Assembly (NCBI RefSeq): GCF_029227915.1
Contig: NC_079884.1
Span: 9,734,001-9,798,000 of the forward strand
From: Hydractinia symbiolongicarpus
Taxonomy: Eukaryota > Cnidaria > Hydrozoa > Anthoathecata > Hydractiniidae
Reading direction: 5' to 3'
Length of the DNA: 64,000 nt
The notes below the pieces were generated by a model. That model did not search any database. It saw nothing but the letters and a program-made list of their open reading frames with translations, and was not told where the DNA came from. The translations under genes were made by a program, and so were the position numbers. Within the stretch, counting starts at the first letter, position 1; every line of letters starts with the position of its first letter. This document shows, one piece after another, positions 55,980-64,000 of this stretch.

Positions 55980-57370
55980 CAGGCCAAAATTTGTATTTGT
56001 TTTCGACAAAATTTGGCACAGTTAACAAAAAAGTATGCTGAACATAATGGTGACATAATAATTTTGATTTTTGTCACCTAAATGTCATTTTAGGCCAAAA
56101 TTGGTCCAAAAATTAGAACTAATTTTCAACAAAATTTGGAACACTTAACAAATAAAGTATGCTGAACATGACGGTGACATCAAAATTTTGATTTCTTCTT
56201 ACCTAAATGTCATTTCAGGCCAAAATTGGTCCAAAAATTAAAACTACTTTATTTTTAACAAAATTTGGCACAGTAAACAATTAAAGTATGCTGAACATGA
56301 TGGTGACATGAAAATTTTGATTTCTTGTTACCTAAATGTCATTTTAGGCCAAAGTTGGTCCAAAAATTAAAACTACTTTATTTTTGACAAATTTTGGCAC
56401 AAATAACAAAAAAAGTATGGTGAACATGATGGTGACATCAAAATTTTGGTTTTTTGCCACCTTAAATGTCATTGTAGGCCAAAATTGGTCCAAAAATTAA
56501 AACTACTTTATTTTTAACAAAATTTGGCACCGTAAACAATTAAAGTATGCTGAACATGATAGTGACATGAAAATTTTGATTTCTTGTTACCTAAATGTCA
56601 TTTTAGGCCAAAGTTGGTCCAAAAATTAAAACTACTTTATTTTTGACAAATTTTGGCACAATTAACAAAAAAAGTATGGTGAACATGAGGGTGACATCAA
56701 AATTTTGGTTTTTTGCCACCTTAAATGTCATTTTAGGCCAAAGTTGGTCCAAAAATTAAAACTACTTTATTTTTGACAAATTTTGGCACAATTAACAAAA
56801 AAAGTATGCTGAACATAATGGTGACATAATAATTTTGATTTTTGTCACCTAAATGTCATTTTAGGCCAAAATTGGTCCAAAAATTAGAACTACTTTATTT
56901 TCAACAAAATTTGGAACACTTAACAAATAAAGTATGCTGAACATAATGGTGACATCAAAATTTTGATTTTTGTCACCTAAATGCCATTTTAGGCCAAAAT
57001 TAGTCCAAAAATTGAAATCACTTCATTTTCGGCTAAATCTGGCACACTTAACAAATAAAGTATGCTGAACATAATGGTGACATCAAAATTTTGATTTTTG
57101 TCACCTAAATGCCATTTTAGGCCAAAATTAGTCCAAAAATTGAAATCACTTCATTTTCGGCTAAATCTGGCACAGTTAACAAATAAAGTATGCTGAAAAT
57201 GATGATGGTACAAAAGTTTGATTTCTTCTTGCCTGAATGTCATTTCAGGCCAAAATTTATCCAAAAATTAAAACTGCTTTATTTTCGACAAAAATTGACA
57301 CAGTTAATAAAAAAAGTATGCTGAAAATGATGGTCACATCAAAATTTTGATTTTTTGTCAACTAATGCCG
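55980..57370. repeat. ~128-bp tandem repeat downstream of AXDND1 (about 11 copies)
   Basis: The motif GGCCAAAATTGGTCCAAAAA recurs at 55982 (diverged), 56093, 56218, 56347, 56477, 56606, 56736, 56864, 56992, 57120 and 57248, mostly 125-130 bases apart. Each unit also holds AAAGTATGCTGAACAT, GGTGACAT and CACCTAAATGTCATTTTA. Alternating sub-variants (GGCAC..AATTAACAAAAAAAG against GGCAC.GTAAACAATTAAAG) suggest dimer-wise expansion. It starts about 350 bp after the AXDND1 stop. The first and last units are diverged. Confidence 0.9.
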
Positions 57371-59113
57371 TTTAAGACCATAAACGTTTCAATCGCAAGA
57401 CTTTCAACCATGAATGATAGGCTGTATTTTTTGTTAGCAATTTCTTTTAAAATGTGAGTTTATTATGACACGTTTCGTTTTGTTTGCGTTTGTTGTAAGA
57501 TATAATGTCACTGGTGTGCTTTATCTTCAGAGGTTCATGCACCAAACCCCTTCGAATGTTTGGCACAATAACACAACGAATTAGCAGGTTTTCATCAAAT
57601 ATTTTGGTAGCGCGCGGAAATTCTTAGAGCCCCCAGGGCTTCTTGTTCAAATTTCAAAATAAAAGGTTTAATTTCAAAAAAATTTTATTTCGCGAGAATG
57701 AATAAAATCACGAAAAGTTTTAGCTATAAAATGTATCGCTGTAATTTTTGAATTTATTTTATTTTGTATCCAGTCCAAAGAAAATTTTTGTGTGCGAACG
57801 ACCTTTGTGGGCAAACATTTTTGCACTTTGCGAATATAAACTTTCGCAAATGAGCCTGATCCGCGTAAGATTTGGTGGAGATACCAAAATATGCCCAATG
57901 CGTGTAAACTCAGTAATACACCTTTCCTAAATTGGTTTTTTTTAATATGCCGCTGCTATTTCTCAATTTCGTCGAACAAAATAAATGTGATTTTTGAAAT
58001 CCTCACCTAAAACTTAATAAAATGCAAAATCTTCAGAGTCATACGGCGAACAGAAGCTTGTTAGTACAAGTCGAAAATTAAGAGGACTGTGACCGTAACA
58101 TTAGCACCACCAAAACAGCATTTTCACATATCGGATTAAGTTAACAATTTATACACACACATCACAATTCAATGATGCTGGATATGCTCAGTCAAAACAT
58201 CAAAATTCTAATATTTAAAAAAACATGCATTTCGAAAAACGTGTATTGTCGTCCAACATTTGTTGTGCAACATCTCTTGTGTCACTTTGTTGTACGACAT
58301 TTGTTTCCATTAAAATGATAACAGCAATTGTTGTACAATTGTTGCTCAACTTTTTATGTTAATAGAAACTAACCGAGAGTTGTTCCATTGTGCTATAAAT
58401 ATGTATTTTTGTGGCATACTATTGTGGAATTGTAACCTGTATGCTTTTCCACAAGCACGAATAGCTACAGCGGTTAGTTTGCCAAAAAATGTCGAGGAAA
58501 ACCTGTAGTAAAGATTAAAAAGTAAGCTTTTTGTACAGGATAAATTAAACATTTCATCGACTTTTTTAAACCAGTACCTAAAATTCTTGAATAGCGATTT
58601 AAATTTTACATTTCTTTAGTATCAAAAAATATTTACATGATTCAACAATTGCAACTCAATAAAAATAAATTGTTTGGCATTAAATTAGTGTATAATACAA
58701 AATAGGGTTATTGTAATTCAGTTAATTAAATATATATTAATTATAATTATTAAACTTAATAAAAAACAAAAATTATTTAACCACAAACTGACGAAAACTA
58801 ACGGCAGGCTTGATTACTACTAGCTTGCAGGAAGTAAGTGTTTCTCTTTCTTCCAAGCTCCTAATAACTTTAAAAAATGTTGATGTAACTGCAATTAATG
58901 ACAAGCTCTTTAATTTGAAAGAAATTGGACGTAGCCATTGAACTTTTAACGGATTTTAAACAGCAATCAGAAACATTCAAATTCAACAACAAACAAACAC
59001 AAAACATTGCTTTGAATTCCGTTTACAACATTCCAGCATCCATCTTGCTACCTCAGGGTTCGCTTTCGGCTATCTGTATCGAATTCACTGTCCTCTGATG
59101 GGAATGTAAAGCA
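57371..59113. other. Intergenic region between convergent genes
   Basis: No gene is seen between the 128-bp repeat and the 3' end of the minus-strand gene. 57670-57880 carries TTTCGCGAGAAT and CTTTCGCAAATGAG motifs of the dispersed TTCGCGAA family. 58240-58350 has repeated CAACATTTGTTG, TTGTGCAACA and AATTGTTGTACAATTGTTG, small overlapping palindromes. The rest is plain AT-rich sequence. Confidence 0.5.
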
Positions 59114-62100
59114 TTATTTTTTACTCATTTCTCTCGCCAAGAGAGTCGTAGCTAACGTAGTTAAAGAGCGTAAACTGTCTCGAAATCTATTTCTCTCGTC
59201 GTCTTGTAAAGACTGCTGAGAATCTGGATATAATATAATTTTTTACTTTTTACATTACTTCTACAAACTTACCTTATGCGACAAAATTTTGTCGGTCAAA
59301 AGTGACGAAATTTTTCTTTGGTGACGAAAATTATGTCTGACGAAAAACTTGGTCCGACGAATAAATTTGTCCAAAAGCAAATTTTCTAATATTTTAAAAA
59401 TTTACATATATCTCTCGAAAACTGATATAGGTTATATTCTGTTGATTGAATTTTATAGCCAACCAAGTGGTCCTTTTACAACAAAATGTATTGAAATTCA
59501 TGCCAAGGAGTCAAAATCTCACTGACTTGGAATGCTTTTTTTGACATAATAATTGTCTTTCCCTCCTTCAGAATTCGAACTTATTGAGATCCAAACAATA
59601 AAACTCAATTTAATCATAAGCATGATCTGTAGTAAAATGGTTAAACCAAGGGGAAAAAACCTTTATCGTATCGTATTCATTAACTGAATCCACAGAAAAT
59701 AAAGAAAGTAGCGTAGAAAAAAAATGATATTATATATTTTAAGAAATTATACTTGTAAATTACCTTTATTGTAAATTACCGAATGAATATAGCATATATT
59801 TATTTGAAGAATATAGGTTTGCCAAGCATATACAACGTTTGTGGCATTTGTTTTTATTTGTATATTAGCTGATTGAAGTTTAATAAGAAATAAGAAAAAT
59901 CCAAAATGGATTTTTCGTCGGACAAAAGTGACGAATATATTTGGAAGTCACGAAAATTTTGTCCGCCGAAAAATTTTGTCCGCCGAAAATGTTGTCCGAC
60001 AAAGTTTTGTCCGATAAGGTATTTCATTCTGATTAACTTACCAGGAATATGCGCTTGATCATCTAAGATATCTATCATGCCTTCTTCATATATAGAAAAA
60101 ATCTGATTTATTAGGTCTGTGTGATCTTTGGCTCGCGGAAGTAGTTTACTAAGGTGTTGGATCAAAGCAATGAACCATTCTTGCTCCTTCTTTATGTACA
60201 TACTCGATTGGTTTACACGACTGCAATACTAGATTGATATTGACAAATAGTAAGGGAAATGAAGGGGTACTGACTTCACAAGAAATTTACGAGTGGGCTG
60301 GAAATAAGGTAAATTGCGGACTAAAAAGATTGCGAGTTTCCTTAGTATTTAAAACTTAGGACGATTTTCGGTTGAAGAGAAAAAAATGTAAAAAAGTTCG
60401 TATTTTAACTAAAGAATGAGCAGATGTGTGTAATTTTTCTTTAAATTACTTGTGTCATTATGTTTAATATCCGTGTCATATTTCATAATCATAGCACAGT
60501 ACAAATTTGTCTCACCTGCCAGGTGTAGTAAAGTAGGTAAGCCAGTTCAGTCATTCGGCCATTCACAGCTTTGTTTCCTAACACTTCACAACACATAGAA
60601 TCTCCACAAAACTTTAAAAGGATTGCAACGTTTTCAATATCCCATTCTCTTGCGATTGCTATCAATCAATGAGTAAATTCGCCATTAAAATTATTGCACT
60701 TTTAATTTAGAATCTTTTGCTAATTTTATGTGTTTGGGCTAATCGTTAAAAAAAATATTTTTTATCGATTATACTACTCTTCGATTTTTTTTTTAATAAT
60801 TTGTCAAGATTTATTCCAAGTTAGTGTCAAATTGGTGATACGTAGTAAGGAAGAAACAGAAACAAATTTCCTATTTTGCCAAAAATATTTTTACAGTAAA
60901 TTCGTCATATTATCTAAAATTTTACTCGCAAGTTTCATCGTAAATATTGATTTCAAAAAAACATTTTTGAAAAACAGAGTAGTTGGATTGTAAAACTTTT
61001 GTACAATAATTAACAACTTTTCTTACTGGTCATTTCTTCAAAAAGACTGATAAGATCATCTGCACTCCATAAACCACGTGCATCATCTTGTAATACTTGT
61101 ATTCCTTTGGCTAATTCCATTAAATCTTGCACAGCCATTTCGGACGACACCGTCATTTGTTCCCAACTGATATTTTCTAGGTTAAAAAAATGTTTTTACC
61201 TAATATAGTCTGAATACATTGTTAAAATAATTGTATCTTCTTTAATATCCGACGGCTATATGTCGCACGATTTTGTGCTGAAATATAAAAAATGGCAATG
61301 CTAGATTATGTACAACGAGCGAAATTCTAATGCTCGGACTATCATCGGCAGGCTAATTCGTGAGTTTTTTCAGGGGTTTAGGACAAACACAACATACCAC
61401 TCTCAGAATCACAAGGACCAAACAGGATATACAGTAACCTGGCTTGAAAGCAAATAGGATATGGTTTTAAAATCTGTGCGATCCAAAACGATATATCAGA
61501 AGGGCATGATCTGTTCAAGAAAATTTCTTTGCAAAAAACACGAACATATCTAAAATAAATTTTATGTTAAGTATATGGTTTTAAACATAAGAATACACAT
61601 TTTGTGGGTATTATATAGCACCTTTCGTATCCAGATAGATTTCCAGGTTTAGCTTTCATCACATGTACAATCCTTTCCTCCAAAAGTGAAGCACCTAAAG
61701 ATAGTCAGTATATTTCAAGCGTCTTATATTAGGCGATGCAAAATTTTTAGAATATTTGTCGTTCGAAAAATTGAAAGGGCAACGAAAATTTTCAAGAACA
61801 CTAAAATCAATTTTCCGCAAAAATCCTTTGTTTTCTATGATTGCTGACAAATATTTTCGAACATTGAAAATTTGCGTAATTAAAACGTCTAAAGCAACCC
61901 AATCCCGTGTGAATAAAGGTAGGAGGCTTTGGGAATTAAACCCAAATAATTTTTTGTCCTTGGCGAAAGATGTGTACATAAGATGACAGTTTCTTGAGTA
62001 CAATCGCTAATCACCTTTAATTGCTTGGAAAGCTTTCACTTTTTCATCGTCCTCCCATCCAGCAATAAAAGCATGGAGGAAAATACCATAACAACTATAC

Positions 62101-63975
62101 GCCAAATCACTTCCAAGTTCAGTGCATATTTTTACATGGGAATCTCGTAACTAAAATTGATTATTATAAAAAACGTAGTTAATAAAGAAATTGATGACGG
62201 AAGAAATGCGCTTACTAAAGATATGAATACCTTGTCAAGAATTTTCCCAACTTGTGCCAGTCTTTCTCTTGTAGAAAACAAGCAAGTGGATCGCTTCAGC
62301 ATAATTCCTATGCAACAATACCACAAAGCTCATTACATTAGCTATGTCATGCCGCGCAAAACTATAAAAATTGTGCACCTATTTTTATTTGACCTATTAA
62401 TTAGTAATAATTAAAGGCCTTTAGTTTACACAACAAGTCGAAAAGTAATCGTTGTAAAAGTCCTAGAACGAAGTTAAAAGTTAGAAAATCAAATTATACA
62501 TTATTTGTACTTTACCTAGCTGTTTATAGTGTTCGTGACACCTTTTCGACTCGTTTTGATATTCAACCGAAGCCAGATCGTCCGCATCCGCAACGCCCTT
62601 GATTGCCGGAACGACTCTATCAGAACCTTCCTTACTGTAAACGTACATCAGAACAAGATTTCGAAAATCTTTTGATGCTAATGTTAACGAACCCAAGGAT
62701 ATTAAAGGCGTGTATTTCATAATGCGAAAAATAACCTAAAAAGTAAATAACTTCCACATTATAAATTGCGAAAAAATCTTTAGCAAATTACCTAAACCAC
62801 GGTTATTGCTTGTTCATTTCTTTTTTTACACTAAAGCAAACCAGTTACATTCTACCCGAAATTTATTAGTGGCGAGGTTAATTTTTGCGAATTTTGCATT
62901 TTTATTCTGCTTTCACGAAAACAGATCTTCACAAAAATGACAATGGGCACCATTCGCGGAAATAAATTTGTGCAGAAAATATAAAAATTATCACTGTTCG
63001 CGAAAGTTGCCAAATTTTTTTTTGTTTTTTTTTAACTAGGCTGGTCACTTTTCGTATTCTTTATATTGCTTTAAACCTTTTCTAGAACATTAAATAATTT
63101 CTTCTGACTCTATATTTTGACGACTAAGTTTTTTTGCCGATTTCTTCCTTCTCTTTTTGATGAACTAATTACTAAAAATTAAGAGGATACAAAGGTTGGA
63201 TACTTTCAGTTTACATTCTTATTTAAATAGTTAGCATTTTATAAGCTCAACAAAACTATATGTATGCATCGAAAACAAAAGTTTATTTCCATTTTTTATT
63301 TTACAATAGTGCTTGCTTTGAAAAAGAAATAGTTTCCTATCAATTTTTCAAAATATTAGCCAACAAAAAATTACAAGGTTTGTAAAATTTAGTCCGTGAA
63401 AAATTGGGTAATTTTTTTCAGGTGACTAATATTTTTACGTACTAAAATGGTTATCAATCTTTTTTGCCGATTTATTTTAACCTGCGAAATAATTAATGCT
63501 GTACTTATCCGCGAAAATTAGTTTCGCCAAAATCCCACAAAATTTTTTGGCGAAAATTAAATCTTGTATAAGCACTCCAACATCTAAATGCTTTCCTATG
63601 GTTAGCTATACTTTGTAGTTTCAGTATTTGAATTGACTTATTGAATGATTTTTAAGCAACGAGGCTATTATAAAAAACAGGAATTGTATATACTTCAATG
63701 GGCAAAGGAGAAAAGGATCCCTTTTCAGTAAATAAGGTAGGTATGGCAAGCTGATTCTTTTCCAATTGTCTCTGTGATACTCTTCGTTTTCTGCATTTCA
63801 TATATCGGCATATAGACTGTTTTTGCCCCAGTAAATTTTCTTCTACTTCCCTAAGCTTTTTCTCTAGAAAAAATAATGAATATAACTAGCTATCAACGCA
63901 CTTTAAGACACGCAAAGAAAGTGTTCAGCTCTTACCTCCTTTCACTCTTTTAGATCTTTTTTCGGTATGATCCAT
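59114..63975 (-). CDS. Uncharacterised helical protein, ten-exon gene model
   Basis: I do not recognise this minus-strand gene. From its 5' end the exons are 63975-63936 (ATG; MDHTEKRSKRVKG), 63863-63694 (Cys- and Arg-rich CRYMKCRKRR), 62735-62516, 62307-62231, 62150-62015, 61694-61622, 61166-61027, 60658-60516, 60228-60042 and 59223-59114. All junctions have GT/AG ends and the frame is kept, giving 431 residues. The eight 3' exons (362 codons with the stop) are the firm part and include MKYTPLISLGSLTLASKDF, KGVADADDLASVEYQNESKR, ICTELGSDLAYSCYGIFLHA, GYESWEQMTVSSEMAVQDLM, ENVAILLKFCGDSMCCEVLG and IKKEQEWFIALIQHLSKLLP. Predicted composition is almost wholly alpha-helical, with no signal peptide, membrane segment or catalytic motif that I can see. 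The two 5' exons could be a separate 83-residue reading frame: the second exon is open to a TAA near 63652 and its donor (GAA/gtatat) is weak. In that case translation would start at ATG 62720 (356 residues). The last intron contains the element at 59270-60021. Confidence 0.7.
59270..60021. mobile_element. MITE-like element with TACCTTAT(C/G)GGACAAA termini
   Basis: The left end TACCTTATGCGACAAAATTT (59270) and the right end in reverse complement, TACCTTATCGGACAAAACTT (ending at 60021), are inverted repeats. Both subterminal regions repeat TTTTGTCsGnC and AAAAGTGACGAAA in mirrored order. The length is about 750 bp with no ORF. It lies in the last intron of the minus-strand gene. Confidence 0.7.
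62870..63570. repeat. TTCGCGAA-type repeat remnants in intron of the minus-strand gene
   Basis: Two clusters (62870-63010 and 63480-63560) contain GGCGAGGTTAATTTTTGCGA, CATTCGCGGAAATAAATTTG, GTTCGCGAAAGTTGCC, ATCCGCGAAAATTAG and TTTTTTGGCGAAAATTAA in mirrored arrangement. They resemble the MITEs at 18727 and 20625. Boundaries are not clear. Confidence 0.45.
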
Positions 63976-64000
63976 GTAAAAAAATATTTTTAAATTTTTG

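Overview
This is a eukaryotic, AT-rich, intron-dense nuclear window from an animal. Genes have many short exons with GT/AG introns. Three animal families are recognisable: zeta-crystallin/quinone reductase (CRYZ), negative elongation factor E (NELFE) and the flagellar gene AXDND1. About half the window is dispersed or tandem repeat. The repeat vocabulary (foldback elements ending AACCTCGTTCCCAGGG, elements rich in TTCGCGAA, Penelope-like and LINE fragments, a tRNA-type SINE) suggests a cnidarian, perhaps a hydrozoan. That placement is an inference; no diagnostic marker is present. No tRNA, rRNA, CRISPR or bacterial-type operon was seen.

Layout, left to right. 213-1350 (+): the last two exons of a CRYZ-like gene. 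4332-5462 (+): a complete three-exon claudin/PMP22-like four-pass membrane protein. 6541-8628: a degenerate DNA transposon with about 100 bp terminal inverted repeats and a frameshifted, internally deleted ORF. 9851-11560 (-): a small gene of unknown function. 12971-19272 (+): a complete 12-exon NELFE gene, its introns carrying a SINE with a long (ATCT)n tail, a 38-bp palindrome and two MITE-like elements. 19273-24800: non-coding, with a MITE and a dead reverse-transcriptase fragment. 24800-37160: a satellite array of about 21 copies of a 543/561-bp unit with higher-order organisation. 37369-39150: a second, partial copy of the NELFE 3' end and its downstream flank, on the far side of the array and interrupted by a LINE fragment. 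39843-55633 (+): a complete 22-exon AXDND1 gene whose first intron holds a SINE split by a DNA transposon that itself contains a Penelope-like fragment. 55980-57370: a 128-bp tandem repeat. 59114-63975 (-): a ten-exon gene of unknown function.

The genes do not form a pathway. CRYZ is a cytosolic NADPH-quinone reductase, the claudin-like protein is a membrane or junction component, NELFE acts in promoter-proximal pausing of RNA polymerase II, and AXDND1 is a flagellar or sperm-tail protein. All three fully modelled recognised genes (claudin-like, NELFE, AXDND1) stay in frame across every proposed junction (199, 292 and 996 residues), so these models are strong.

The most notable structure is the satellite array lying between NELFE and a truncated, still partly open duplicate of its 3' end. 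Two well-structured unknown genes on the minus strand are the other main targets for follow-up.
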